In this document: positions 1 to 10,991 of the stretch, one piece after another
Layout of the letters: each line of letters starts with the position of its first letter
Numbering within the stretch: the first letter of the stretch is position 1
Assembly (NCBI GenBank): GCA_963691705.1
Contig: OY829539.1
Location: 55,092,327 to 55,156,326, forward strand
Source: Viola odorata
Lineage: Eukaryota; Streptophyta; Magnoliopsida; Malpighiales; Violaceae
Length of the DNA stretch: 64,000 nt
Direction of reading: 5' to 3'
Position numbers and translations under genes: made by a program
Notes under the pieces: model-generated
What the model saw: only the letters and a program-made list of their open reading frames with translations
The model's database searches: none
Told to the model about the DNA's origin: nothing

Positions 1-20
1 ACGCCACCTTTACCCAACGA

Positions 21-1156
21 ATGAAGCTTAGGGCGAGAAAAAATGATTCCGCGGCGGAGTCGACCGAGGACGATAGCGAAGAGATGGCTGCCGAGACGGA
101 GCGTCTCCGAAAGAAAATCCGGAAAGAGAAAACTGGCCCACCGGTTCCTCCCTTGAGGGAAGTTAACGCAATTCCTACCGCGAAGGTTGACACTTCTCAT
201 GTCGCGAGTACCTCGCAAGTGGCGGAGGTTGTCAAGGTGCCTTCTGCCGTTCCTTCCAAAGCTAATGAGGTTTCAGCAGCGGCGGACTCACCCTTGCCGT
301 CTGGTGGCCCTGATTCTCCGATCTCTTCCTGTATTCCAGATGTGACCGTGCCGGTTTCGAATCCAAGTGTTCCTCCTGATCCTTTTCCGAGGAAGCCTCA
401 ACCCTATTCCTTTCTTCTATCTCAGGCATTGGTAATTCCGCAAAAAGTTGTTCCCCTCCCTATATCGCCAATCTTTCCCCTCAAAGTCCTCAAGGAAATG
501 TCGCATAGCAGCTGGATCTGTCATCTTTTGGGACTAACGGGCTTCGTGTTTTAGGGATATCGAATCCGCTATCACGAGATGAGCCAGTAGGCTCTATAGT
601 GGGCCAAATGTTCAGTTCATCGAAGGACAAGGAAGAGTTCCTGTGGCATCCCTCTGAAGTTCAGCATTCACGCCTTCTGAACGACATGTTGGCCAGCTTC
701 CGCGAGCTGCACTATTTTCTCGAGGATCAGAGCGACAAGGTTCGGCGCTGTCCCGATTCGAAGGAACAACTAGACGCCGCTTTGGCAAAGGTAACAGAGT
801 TGTCGAAGCTTCAAGATCAAACCCGGGCAGAGTTGAACGAGTGTCGCGCTGAGCTCGCGCGAGAAAAATCAAAAGGGAAGGCTAAGGTAGAGCTGCTGGA
901 GGCGGAATTGGTGGCGGCAGACAAAAGAAACTCTTTCCTTCGCGAAGAGATATCGTCCCGCGACGCGGATTTGGCCAAAGTGCCCTCGAGGATAGCTTGG
1001 TGGAAAGATAAGACTATGGAGGTCTGTATCGCCGGATTTACAGATCTCTATCGCCAGGGAACTGTTGATTCATCTAAGTTGGCTGATTACCCCTCCAAGA
1101 AGATAAAAGATTTAGGCGAAAGCGAGGGAGATTTTCTTTCTTTCAGAGAGGAGTAG
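21..1156 (+). pseudogene. Antisense ORF of element A, coiled-coil tail of a Tat-element accessory protein (broken)
   Basis: This reads antisense to element A. It aligns by eye along its length with the better preserved ORF at 8101-9432 on the minus strand: shared stretches include PDSPISSC, GISNPLSRDEPVGSIV, NDMLASFRE, QLDAALxKVTEL and RAELAREKS. The first part (21 to about 420) is in one frame. It then shifts, a stop lies near 523-527, and the frame continues to the stop at 1154-1156. The C-terminal half is rich in E/K/L/R heptad-like spacing and is probably coiled coil. Its upstream part, presumably with the 'putative gypsy type transposon' domain (PF04195-like), lies outside the window. 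Function is unknown. It is a decayed transposon-borne gene. Confidence 0.6.
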
Positions 1157-1828
1157 GGGAATGGCAGCTGCGATATCCGTGCCGACCAATGATTGGTCAA
1201 GGCTGACCCTTTGGGTGGATTTTCCTCTTTATTTGCTTTTTCTGTCTTGTAATAACGCCTTATCGCGCAACGATATATGTACTTTATTCTTAGATAATAA
1301 ATGATCTTTGTTTCGCTTTCCCGCGTTATCTCGAAAGCTGCCGGCTTGGTTAACGCCATTCTGCATTATCTCTATTATTGCAATATCTCTCTTGTCTTAT
1401 TCCAGAAAATCATTTCTGCTTTTCAGAGCATTTAATGCTCACGATCCCTTCATTAATGCGAGAGAAAAGTCATGATGGCACAGACACACGTGTCCGTGTT
1501 TTATGGCGCCACCGGCTAGCGTGCTCTATAATTTTAGCAAAATCGAAGCGTTGTCGCGCTTCTCTAGAATTGTACTCATTGCTTGAGTCTGTTCCTTGTG
1601 ACGCTCTCACGCAACGACTGCAGCGTCCGTCGTTTCTTTTGACCATTAGGGTTATAAAAACAAACATTTATTTCTTTTTCTTACTTTTGTCATTCTGCTT
1701 TCTTCATACTCTCTCTAGCCGTCTTGTTTTCTTTCCACCATTCAAGGCTCTCGAAGTGCTTTTTTCTCTAAAGGTATTTCCTATTTTCTTCCATCGTCTT
1801 CTTCGTCTTTACTTTTTTATTTTTTTTC
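1157..1828 (+). other. Spacer between two antisense ORF clusters, with a TATA-like box
   Basis: No coding frame here resembles a known family. A TATA-like box (TATAAAAA, 1653-1660) lies about 170 nt before the ATG at 1829 and could be the promoter of the following antisense transcription unit. The equivalent minus-strand region in element B has a TATA-like TTTATAAG at about 10378-10385. Confidence 0.35.
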
Positions 1829-4121
1829 ATGGCCAAGACTCGCCGCCCTGAGTTGAAATCTGCCGATGAGAAAAAGATGGATATTACGGTTAGCAGTATC
1901 ACCTCTGAAATCGCTCTCAATGAGCATTTAGCCGCTCATAATGCTGTTATCCCTGACGGTTATAAGGCCACCGTTGCCCCTGAGTCGAAACGCTTGAACA
2001 ACATTTTGACGGGCAAATGTAGGGTTTTGTACGCACAAATATTCCGTTATGGTTTCCGACTTCCCATCGACCCTTTCATAAAACAATTGCTTATTGCCTG
2101 CGATTTGAATCCCGCCCAGCTAGCCCCAAATGCATATTGCTGTGTTTGTGCATATTCTGGAACTTTGTAAATATAAGGGGATTACTTCCCCTTCCCTTTT
2201 GTTGCTTAAGTCGGTTTTTAAGCTGATGAAGTGTCGGGGTGTGATACCGATATCGCCCCGTTATGACGATGACTCACTCAAGTCCTTTACTTGGAAACTC
2301 CTTCACATTGAGTCTTCCGTCGATGCTTGGAAAAAGGAGTTCTTTGTGATAAATCTTCCTGAAGCTCCTGGTGGCGATCTGGGTTTAACCAAGACGTCAA
2401 GGATAATGTCTGGGGCCGGTCGGAGACCCTTCCTCAGTTCGAACAAGGCTGGTTAGACAAATTGCTTCAACTGGAAATCAGCGTTCACATCCGTTATCTG
2501 GCATGTGGGGTGGATATCAAGGACTGCGTTAGACGTGAGTGTCGTGTTGCTTCCTTTCTTATTACCGCTGATATTAATGCTAACGTTATTTTGCGATCAT
2601 GCAGCGACGGATCCCAATTACAAGCCTGAAAGCGTTAGGAGACGACTGAAAAGGGCCTAGGAGAGAGAGGAAAAGGAGAGGGTCGCCTCCACGGGAGCTA
2701 CTGATAACCCAACTGTACTACCCGCTACTTCCGTGAGCCTTGCTCAAGTATCCTCTTCCTCAGCTGGTGAGGGAAATACCGACATTCCTTCAGGCATCGC
2801 CATCATGACCGTCGCTGCCCCTCCTACTCAGCCATTTTCTTCTAAGGGCCTTGCCAAAGGAAAAAAGAAGAAAAGAACGAGAAGTGTTGCCGCTCTCACT
2901 CCTTCTCCAGACGCGGCAACTTCTTCAGAAGCGCCTCCTCTTAACACTGCTGCTGTGAGTGTGCTTTTTGGCCGTGATATGCTGTATATTGATGTCTGTC
3001 GTTATTTCATCAGTTTCTCTCATCTGTGTTTTATACTGGGTTCTTTGCAGGACACTGTTGTTGTTTCTACTTCTGCATCTCCCGTAGGCGATATGGACAT
3101 GGGTTATGTGCTAGGTGGTTCCAGGAAGAGATCTCGGCCGGAGGGTGGGGGTGGAAGCTTATCCTCTACTATCGCTGCGACGGAAGTCCGCCCTGACAGC
3201 GTCTTCATTTCCACGGACGTTCCCCAGAATCACCCGTCTGAGTTTCTGGTAAACATGGGTACGGCTGAGTCTTTCGGTGGGCCTGTTCATTCATATGGTC
3301 CTAACTTGGACTACTAAGAAGGTTTACAGGACTTTTCGGGCTACCATCCTCACGGTTCCTACATCGTCCAAAGGGGCCTTTCTACACAGGTTCACCCTCT
3401 TGTTCCCCTGGCGTTTGTCCCTTCGAGCGTTCCCTTGTCACAACGTTCTGGCGAAGGGGCCACCGCTTTCAATTTTGCTGCGGATTTAAGTCCGATGAGT
3501 GAGTCCGGCACTGTGACTCATCAAGTTGGCTTATATGATTTTCGCAATACAGGTTTAGCGGCTATCGAGGACGATGGCTCGGACAAGGTTTCCGCTTTAT
3601 TGGCAGCCCAGATATTATCGTCTGCTGCCGAACGGGAAGCTTTCCTCTCTAAGGTTGATGACGACAAGGCGAATTCGCTACGCTCTAGTCTCTTTACCAA
3701 TTTTGTAAATTTTTATTACTGGACAGAGCACGTACAATGTCAGGCTGCCTCTCTTACCGCCTCCCTGTCTGAACTTTCGCGAGAGTGAAATGAGAAGAAG
3801 AAATGGCTGGAAGAACGTACTCAATTATTGCTGACCCAGCAGGAACTGAAAGGGCAAGCGTCCACCCTTGATGCTGCCTTGACAGCGGAAAGGGCCAAGA
3901 ATGCTGCCCTGGAAGAAGAGAAGTCATCCTTGGCTAGGGAGAAAGCCGTCGAGCGGACTGCCACTATTTTGGTTAGTTGCTTCGAGGAGGTCCACGGAGT
4001 GGATGCGTATAAAGGTGAGGAGGTCACGAGGGCTTTCAAACAGAAGTCTGACGACCTCAATGAAGCAGGTTTTCACCAAGCTAGGGTAGAGGGCTGGAAA
4101 CAGAGGAACCCCGAGGGCTGA
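1829..4121 (+). pseudogene. Antisense accessory gene of element A, 'putative gypsy type transposon' domain protein (decayed)
   Basis: It starts at ATG 1829. Residues about 25-110 resemble the PF04195-type domain found in accessory ORFs of plant gypsy elements: YGFRLPIDPFIKQLL followed by CDLNPAQLAPN, then, in the next frame from 2130, a WKKEFFVINLPEAPGG stretch. The minus-strand copy in element B has YGFRLPIHTSLIKLLN and DLNPVQI at the same place. Two intervals look like introns: about 2535-2603 (GTGAGT...ATGCAG) and 2956-3050 (GTGAGT...TTGCAG). After a Ser/Pro/Thr-rich middle (2733-3317) the tail (3435-4121) is Ala/Glu-rich and probably coiled coil. A frameshift near 2130, a stop near 2453 and further shifts near 3320 and 3790 break it. 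Function is unknown. Confidence 0.6.
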
Positions 4122-4640
4122 CGTACCCTAAAGCTTTGCCGTAGCTATCGGGAATTGCCAGGCTTTTTGTTTTTTGCCTCCGCGGCGTTATTGTTTTGAC
4201 CCTTAGAACTCGTGACCTTTCAAAGGCACTTTCATGTATTTAAACAGTTTATATCTTTACCGCTGCCGTTGTCGCCCCGATAACATAATTTGTTTACTTT
4301 CTCGAGTAGGCTCCTAGCGTTTCGGCAACAGAAATTGCTAAGGTCAGTATCGGGTTAGCTTTCCCGAGTCTCATAATATCGCCACTTGTGCGATCGTCAA
4401 TCTTTCCTCTGCTCGAAAAGTATTCTGCACATTCTTAATTGTAAACCATTAGTAGCATAACATGCTATAAGAGACAGTAATTACCCGTAGGATCCTTTCT
4501 GCTGCCGTCATAGGGCGTTAGCATGGAAACCGCGTAAATCGCTTTTTCTATCAGTTTTGTACTTCACCAGGGATTACGCATCTGGTTACTAGCTGGGATT
4601 TCACGATTCTTCGCGTTTCTATCTTTCCACGATCGGCCTG
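4122..4640. other. Non-coding internal region of element A
   Basis: Sequence between the antisense gene and the tandem-repeat spacer. I see no coding frame, RNA gene or repeat with support. Confidence 0.5.
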
Positions 4641-4642
4641 AA

Positions 4643-5095
4643 AAGTGCCTCATCTTAGTGAGCCGTCGGATCAGGACAGGCCGTCACAAGGATATGACTT
4701 TTCACTTTCAGGCGTTGTCCTCGCGTCTAGAATCATGCCCTCTCTTAATGAACCGACTATACTAGCCCGGCCACTAAGATGGGACCTTTCGTTTCTAGAA
4801 TGGAGTTACTATTTCCTTGGGGCGTGCCTTGTCTTGATGGGCCGTCTCCACGAGAACAGTCAGTACAAGAAAAGGACTTTTCACTCCCAAGGATACCGGG
4901 TAGTGCCCTCACTTAGTGAGCCATCTGATCAAGACCGGTCATCACAAGGATATGACTTTTCACTCCCAGAGGCGTTAGGGATCTTTCAATCCCGACGCTA
5001 GTTTAAGGCATGCTGGGTCGTGCCCTCACTTAGTAAGCCGTCTGATCAGGACCGGCCATCACAAGGATAGGATTTTTCACTCCCAGGACCCCCCT
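4643..5095. repeat. Irregular tandem repeats in the 3' non-coding region of element A
   Basis: Three to four imperfect copies of a module containing CTCACTTAGTGAGCC, GATCAGGACCGGCC, CACAAGGATATGAC and TTTTTCACTCCCAG. The copies start near 4646, 4736, 4907 and 5021 and their spacing is irregular. The short ORF across 4645-5001 is only the repeat being read through. Variable tandem repeats in the untranslated region before the 3' LTR are common in Tat-clade elements. Confidence 0.7.
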
Positions 5096-5194
5096 TCTTT
5101 ATCTGCACAAAAGCAACCACAAACACCCAAGAAAGCTCTCTCACCGAGCGTTAGCTAAGGTTAGGGTTGGCATCAGTCAAAGGTGCAGATAAAG

Positions 5195-6510
5195 TCAAGT
5201 TTTAGGATAATATAACTTCGAACGAGCGATGTTCCAAGAGTTAGATAAGGGAGTACCATCGAGTGTCTCCAGATGATAGGCTCCTTTTCTAATAACGCGG
5301 GTAACGCGACACGGCCCATCCCAGTTTGGATTGAGCTTCCCCACACGTTGACCAGCCGCTCGCTTGTCTCTGAGCACCAAGTCGCCTGCCTTCAGTAACC
5401 GTTCTTTGACGCGCCTGTTATGATAACGGGCCATCTTTCGCTTGTAATGTTGCATTTTCAGGAGGGTTTCTTCTCGGACCTCCGGTAACGCGTCAAGGTT
5501 AGCTCGTAACCTTTCCTCAATCAGCTCCTCCCGAAAGTAAGCCACTCGCAGGCTCATGGTACCGATTTCTACCGGCGTAACAGCCTCGGTCCCGAAGGCC
5601 AATGCGAAAGGTGTTTCTCCCGTACTGGTTTTAACGGTCATGCGGTACGCCACATCACGTATGGTAGCTCGTCGGCCGACTTCTTTTTAGACCCCTCCAG
5701 GTTTTTCTTAATACCGCTGAGGATGCTCCGGTTGGTTACTTTCGCCTGGCCATTGGTTTGCGGGTGAGCCACGGAAGAGAATCGCCGCTCAATCCCGAAT
5801 TCCGAGCACTGGTCTTTGAATAATTGGCTGGTGAACTGTGTTCCGTTATCGCTGACTAGGATGCGGGGTACGCCAAACCTCATGATAACTTGGTGTTTGA
5901 AGAAGCGCCAAGTTTTTTCCGCTGTGATGTTGGCGACCGCTTCAGCTTTCACCCACTTCGTAAAGTAGTCCTCTGCTACTATCATGAATTTCAGTCGGGA
6001 CCTTGCCTTTGGAAACAGGCCCAGGATATCAATCCCCCATTTAGCAAAAGGACAAGGAGCAATAATCTCAGATATTTCGGTGGCGGGACGTCGAGGAATT
6101 TTAGAGAACTTCTGATATTTCGGGCAAGTCTGCACATAGTTGTGGCAATCTCTCCGGATAGTGGGCCAGTAGAATCCAGATCTGAAAACTTGTGCAGCCA
6201 AGGTGCCACCTGACACGTGCATACCGCACACCCCTTCGTGGATTTCGCGCAAGGTGTGAAGACCCTCTTGCTCCGTTATACATTTGGCGGCTGGGTGAGA
6301 AAAACATCTCCGGACTAAGTCCCCGTCATAGTACGTACAACGAGCTGCCTGTTTCAGCACCCTTTTCTTCTCAGCGATATCCACAGGCAGTTCTTCATGT
6401 TTCAAGTATTTGATTACGGGGACCCGCCAGTCATTCTCGAGTTCTTCCACACACAGAGACGCGCAACTCCTGATAATGTCATAACAAATATTTGCACAAC
6501 GCCGCATCAC
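5195..6510 (-). pseudogene. Integrase of element A (Ty3/gypsy, frameshifted, catalytic Glu changed)
   Basis: Minus strand. An HHCC zinc-binding region (HEGVCGMH ... CPKYQKF) is followed by the core, with WGIDILG and SDNGTQF carrying the first two catalytic Asp. The third catalytic position, normally Glu in the motif ending VTNR, reads NGQAKVTNR, so it is Lys and the enzyme should be inactive. The main frame stops at 5638. The rest, including the C-terminal region (GDLVLRDK ... KLNPNWDGPCRV ... LYYPKT), continues in another frame from about 5653, consistent with loss of one base in the WGYRT-like stretch near 5650. The first dozen residues at 6510-6479 are a remnant of the gag junction. This is a dead copy. 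Confidence 0.85.
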
Positions 6511-7222
6511 TGTGAGTCTGAAATTGAACGAAATCTTTCACCTTATTGACGTGGGAAATGGGATCTCTGGTGCCGTCATAAGTCTCAGTGGGAAGCTTCA
6601 CATGTCGGCTGACCTTATGGCGCCTTATACGACGGCTAAATGGGTGTCCCGATGTGTCATCAAGGATTTCACGCGCATGGCGCGGGGGAGATATTTCCGC
6701 GTGACACCGCTGATCTCGCGGATCTGGCGTAAGATGTCGCCTAGGAGACCGGCTACGGCTCCTGGGCGAACGAGTTCGATGTCTTCTGCTACTAGATCTT
6801 TCACTGTACTCAGGAGATAAATCTCTATTCACTCCTTCTCTTCGACCGTCCCAACGGTTTCTGACCTCCTCAAGGTGCCGATCCTCCTGAGGGATGGGAC
6901 CTTGTGGCACCTGTGGTACATAAGGCTCTACTCGTCCTTGAGTGAGCTGCACAAAACTAATCGGGGTATCTGTTGTAGGTAAAATCGGTTGGAGGTTTCC
7001 CTGTAACAACGGTGATAAGGGCCGCTCGGTGACAATAGATGGCGTGAACATGACACGGGGAGGGACACTCGACCCATAAACCTCAGGTGCGATTCTTGCA
7101 GCCATTTCAGTCAAATAGTCCAACCGAGAACGAAGGGCCGCTATTTCACTCGCAAAAGGGTGTTTTGTACTATTTAACACAAATCCCCTAGGAGGAGGAG
7201 CAGAAAAGCTAGATCCCGCCAT
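6479..7222 (-). pseudogene. Gag N-terminal part of element A (truncated)
   Basis: A 247-codon minus-strand ORF from ATG 7222. The N-terminus is Ala/Pro/Ser-rich, the centre (residues about 130-200) is a very basic Arg/Ser/His-rich stretch, and the start of the retrotransposon gag domain follows (LPTETYDGTRDPISHVNKVKD). It ends a few codons after VQFQTHSDA, where the rest of gag, the zinc knuckle, protease, RT and RNase H are deleted and integrase begins. It lies about 260 bp downstream of the PBS-like site, as expected for gag. Confidence 0.75.
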
Positions 7223-7480
7223 CTAGGACAACGAAATGGTCGTCTGTGAGGAGAGGGCTTCTCCTACCGACCTGATCGAAAGATCCGGAGATTCTGAAAT
7301 GATTTGTTGCACTGTCATAGAAAGATCAGCAGTAGCAAAAGGGAATAATTATCTACGAATCGAAAAATAGAGATTAGAGGATGAGGGTCGCGTCGGCTCC
7401 GACTCAGAAGTCATGATCGTTCCGATCTCCGGGTAAAACAGAGCTTGGCTATTAAGGACGCTCACTTAATATACCAAGGC

Positions 7481-7498
7481 TCTCAATGAAAGCACCAA
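7481..7498 (-). promoter_or_regulatory. Primer-binding-like site of element A
   Basis: Directly downstream of the 5' LTR on the minus strand, after two bases, the sequence reads TTGGTGCTTTCATTGAGAGC. Its position and TTGGTGC start fit a tRNA primer site; I cannot say which tRNA without a search. Confidence 0.6.
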
Positions 7499-7500
7499 TT

Positions 7501-8113
7501 TGATAAGATTCGATCTTCGAGACGATCAGGACGATGACTACTGTTGGTCGGAGTTGCTGTAGTTGACGTAGGACCCACCTGCAAAGCGTCGGAGGGGGGG
7601 CTCCGGCGTAGACACTCCGATGCTTAAGTTAGTAAGCGGTTCAAAATAGCAGAGGTTCTAGAGGGCAATCTTCGACTTACCTTTTGTTTTAAAAATGAGG
7701 GGGTATTTATAGGCCGCTGGGGGCGATACTTGGGTAAAGAGGTGACATCCCGAAAAGATAGCACTCTGGATGACGTCACGGGCGATACCTGGAGGTGACA
7801 TCACGGGCGATACCTGGAGGTGACGTCATGGGCGATACCTGGAGGTGATGTCATGGGCGATACCTCTGAGGAGGGTACCGGGGCGATACCCATGGTGATG
7901 TCGGGGGCGATAACTCCGCGGATCCCCTGGGATGGGATAATGTCGTGCGTTCAGAGACGTGTGAGACCTCCCCCCCGCTGATGTCGACTATCCTAGAAAA
8001 ACCCTCATAGTCCAGTGGCGATAGCTTGGATGTCCGATAGGGCTTATAGGATTCCATCTTCGGCAAGGGTCATAATTACAGTAATGCCCTCAGGATTGTC
8101 TTATTTGTTATCA
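7501..8113 (-). repeat. 5' LTR of element A
   Basis: A 613-bp LTR with ends TGATAAC...CTTATCA (minus strand). It pairs in family with the LTR of element B at 20751-21361: same termini, shared CCTATAAATACCCCC TATA region, shared ATCGGAGTGTCTACGCCGGAG block and a G/C homopolymer near the 3' end. The U3 part (about 7765-7870) repeats a GGCGATACC...TGACGTCA module, with exact TGACGTCA palindromes at 7771-7778 and 7821-7828. The TATA box is on the minus strand near 7705-7713. Confidence 0.85.
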
Positions 8114-9432
8114 GCCATCTTCAAAGGAACCTTGGCCAGATTAGCATCACGAGCCGATATCTCTTCATGAAGAAGAGAGATTCTCTTGTTAGCTGTGACC
8201 AGTTCAGCTTTGGCCACTGCCGATTCCGCCTCAAAAAGCTCCACTCTGGCTTCCCCTATCGATTTCTCTCTTGCGAGTTCGGCACGACAATCCCTCAGTT
8301 CTGCCTGGGTGCGATTTTGAAGCCGCGTCAACTCCGTCACCTTATCTAAGGCAGCGTCCAACTGCTCCTTTAAGACGGGGGAACTTCGAGACATATCGCC
8401 ACGAGTTTCGAGGAAATAATTTACTTCGCGGAAACTAGCCAGCATATCGTTCTGCACCCTCGCACACTGAACTTCGGGAGGAAGATTCAGGAATTCCTCC
8501 CTAACCTTGGGAGAACTAAACATCTCGTCCACTATGGAGCCCACCGGCTCATCCCGCGACAGCGGATTTGATATCCCTAAAGCACGAAACCCGCTAACAC
8601 CAAAGGAAGACAAGTCCAGCTGAAAAGCAGAAACCCCTTGGCGACCATGAGGGGAGAGATTGGTGATAAAAGGGGGAGAGCAACTCTTCGCGGAATCGCC
8701 AATGCCCGAGATAAAAGTAAGAACTAATGGTTGAGGATTCCCCGGTGGAGGAGTGCGTGGAACATTTGAATCAGGCATCGGCATGGTCACATCTAGAATG
8801 CAAGAAGAAATGGGTGAGTCAGGACCTCTTGCCGGTATAGGCGGATCTGCCACCAGTGGAACCTCAACGACCCCTGGAGGAACAGCTGAAGATGTTTCAA
8901 CGACCTTCGCTACTTGAGAAGAATTAGCCGTGGTCAAAACATCAGCCTCCGCGGCAGAGACCGCGTCAACTTTCTCAGAAGAAATCCCAGCCGACAGAGC
9001 GGCATCCCTCTTTCTGGGCTTCTGCCAAAGACGTTCCGTCTCAATAGCTATGACATCGATATCGTCTCCCTTTGAGTCAGTAACGGGATGACCCTTCTCT
9101 GCCCTAAGCCTCTTCCGCTGGGCAGAGGTGGCAGGACGAAGCCCGGAATCGTCATCCATATCCTCTCTATCGTTGTCAGCTGTCCTAACCCCGGAGCGAC
9201 TTGCAGTCGTTCCCTTATCCCGAAGCGGCAACCAGTTTTCAAGAAATTGAGAAGCTCGAACGGAGATACCGCGCCCTACAGTTGCCTTAGATCTCCCCCT
9301 CCTCAGAGGAACAGTCTGACGGCTAGAGCTCTCGGAAGGTGGAGAAGCGGGTAACGTTTGAAGCGGTACCACGTTCAGAGGAGCACTGTCTTCTTCGGCT
9401 GGTCGACCCTCAGCGTCACCTACCAAAGACAT
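8101..9432 (-). CDS. Antisense accessory ORF of element B, truncated by the LTR of element A
   Basis: A 443-codon minus-strand ORF starting at ATG 9432. The first half is Ser/Pro/Glu-rich and low in complexity, with a basic patch (RKRLRAEKG) near residue 110. The second half, from about residue 280 (FRALGISNPLSRDEP), is Leu/Glu/Ala/Arg-rich and probably coiled coil. It is homologous to 21-1156, but similarity ends at ANLAKVP plus a few residues. The last codons (GCT GAT AAC AAA TAA) lie in the first 13 bp of the LTR of A, so the stop is an insertion artefact and the original protein was longer. It may be the second exon of a gene whose first part is at 9470-10270. Function is unknown. Confidence 0.65.
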   Translation of the reverse strand: MSLVGDAEGRPAEEDSAPLNVVPLQTLPASPPSESSSRQTVPLRRGRSKATVGRGISVRASQFLENWLPLRDKGTTASRSGVRTADNDREDMDDDSGLRPATSAQRKRLRAEKGHPVTDSKGDDIDVIAIETERLWQKPRKRDAALSAGISSEKVDAVSAAEADVLTTANSSQVAKVVETSSAVPPGVVEVPLVADPPIPARGPDSPISSCILDVTMPMPDSNVPRTPPPGNPQPLVLTFISGIGDSAKSCSPPFITNLSPHGRQGVSAFQLDLSSFGVSGFRALGISNPLSRDEPVGSIVDEMFSSPKVREEFLNLPPEVQCARVQNDMLASFREVNYFLETRGDMSRSSPVLKEQLDAALDKVTELTRLQNRTQAELRDCRAELAREKSIGEARVELFEAESAVAKAELVTANKRISLLHEEISARDANLAKVPLKMADNK

Positions 9433-9469
9433 GCGTTATGACCATGAATAAAATGAAGTAATAATGAGG

Positions 9470-10270
9470 CAAGAGGAAGCCTTACATATGGTGCACTTTT
9501 CAAGAGGCTTATACAGGGCAAATTCCCGCACACGGAAAGGTCCCCTATCTCCAATAAGGCCATAACATGGGACATCTCATCCCCCGATATCACTGCCTAT
9601 TTTTTCCAAGAAGCACTAGTAATTTCTCGGTTAAAGCCACCGCGCCACCAGCGGGAAGGCAGTCGAAGAACGAAGAATCCATTTTTCCAGTCGGTAACAT
9701 CTTCCTCAAAGCCTTGGAACTGTCGCCAGAAATACTGCACTATAGCTTCACTCCACCTTGGGCGATATCTACCACGCAGTTATGGCTGGTCAGGCTAAAG
9801 AACGTACGGAACAAGTCAAGGGACGGAGTAAAAATATACTTCATCTCGCAAGCTTGAAGGAAAGCTTAGATTCCGCACCAGGAAGACAGGGTTATCTGAA
9901 CGGGATTAAGATCGTAATGATTCAGCAGCTTTATTAAAGAAGTATGGATCGGGAGACGAAATCCATAAAGGAACATCTTGAAGTAAACCAGCCTGAAGGT
10001 CCCCTACATGGCATCATGAAGTCGAATGTCCTTCATAGGGACTGAGTGGCGGCAACCTGAGGGGAAAATGATACCGTTCTCCTCCAACTCGGCCTTCAAA
10101 ACTGTCACACTCAAAAACACTGCGGGACCTCTTAATCTCTAGATCTACGGGATTCTCAACACCCATGGTAGCTCTAGTATGATGCAACAGAGACTGACAA
10201 AGGAAAACTTGAAGAAGATGGAACAAAGTACCTGAGATAAGAAATCAATGGGCAGATCGTCGTCACCGGC
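9470..10270 (-). pseudogene. Antisense 'putative gypsy type transposon' domain region of element B (decayed)
   Basis: On the minus strand, in broken frames, this carries YGFRLPIHTSLIKLL followed by NHYDLNPVQI (about 9975-9905) and, downstream, a WKNGFFVLRLPS stretch near 9690-9660. Both match the plus-strand gene of element A at 1829-2456. A stop lies just before the first motif and another ends the second. TATA-like TTTATAAG at about 10378-10385 could be its promoter. With 8101-9432 it forms the antisense accessory gene of B. Confidence 0.55.
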
Positions 10271-10703
10271 GAGCCGTTGAAGAAATTTTCCTTGAGAAAA
10301 GAAAGAAATGAAAGAGAGAGAGAATGTGAAACATTCCAAAACGCAGCCAAAAATATTAAAAGAGAGCCGTGCCTCCCTTATAAAGGCCAGGCGTGAGAGT
10401 CGCTGCCTGTAAAAATGAGACACGTGCAAAGCAGAGAGCGACGCGTGGAGGAATCTTAAAAGAAGCAGTTATTGGCTAAAAACCACGAGGCAGTTACAAC
10501 AAATGACAACCCCTCGGCCATTGCAAAATAACGCGGGAGGGCAATAAAGAAAGAAGGGAAATAAAAGTCATCATCTTATTCATTCCGTAAAGGCCATACG
10601 GCATCTACAATATGCTTAACGCCTAGATACTAATCCTCATCTGACCACGGAAAGGGTTCGTCAAGCTTTCTCCCCTGAATCGACTTGGGTGCACATGTTT
10701 TCT
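10271..10703. other. Intergenic part of element B
   Basis: No coding frame with support. It holds a minus-strand TATA-like site near 10378-10385. Confidence 0.4.
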
Positions 10704-10991
10704 TCATGGAACTAGAGCTGTCTCCTCAGCATCGTTGTTGTTGAGAGAAGCTTTCTTCCTTACGCCGTCAGGAAGAAGAAACTGGCTATCGTCGTATGGA
10801 ACAACAAAGGCGGGAGACTCAAAAAATGTGCTGGATGCTATAGGAGCCTCATTCCTTAACCTCTTACGCCCCTTTCGGCGGACTAGCGGTCTCCATGGGG
10901 GTGACGGAGGAGGATGATCCGAGTCTGGTGAGGTTGGCGGAGTCGGCGGAGAATCGCGCACCGCCGTGTCCCGAAAATAAGAATCAGCCAT
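10704..10991 (-). CDS. Small antisense ORF of element B, Pro-rich (unknown)
   Basis: A 95-codon minus-strand ORF: a Pro/Asp/Ser-rich first third (PPTPPTSPDSDHPPPSPPW) followed by a basic patch (RRKGRKRLRNE). It lies between the PF04195-like region and the split small ORF, all on the same strand, so it may be another exon of the antisense unit. I recognise no family. Low-complexity composition means it could be a chance ORF. Confidence 0.35.
   Translation of the reverse strand: MADSYFRDTAVRDSPPTPPTSPDSDHPPPSPPWRPLVRRKGRKRLRNEAPIASSTFFESPAFVVPYDDSQFLLPDGVRKKASLNNNDAEETALVP

Larger units (their letters stand above)
1..8113 (-). mobile_element. Element A: Tat-lineage Ty3/gypsy retrotransposon, defective, cut by window start
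   Basis: Read on the minus strand the order is 5' LTR (8113-7501), a primer-binding-like site directly after it, a gag fragment, an integrase fragment and an irregular tandem-repeat spacer. Two plus-strand (antisense) ORF clusters follow. The 3' LTR lies outside the window. Protease, reverse transcriptase and RNase H are missing because gag runs straight into integrase near 6480-6510. Antisense ORFs between pol and the 3' LTR are known from Tat-clade plant elements such as Grande, which supports the lineage. A sits inside element B: its LTR start interrupts a B ORF at 8113/8114. The left target-site duplication cannot be checked here; the right flank reads GCCAT. Confidence 0.8.
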
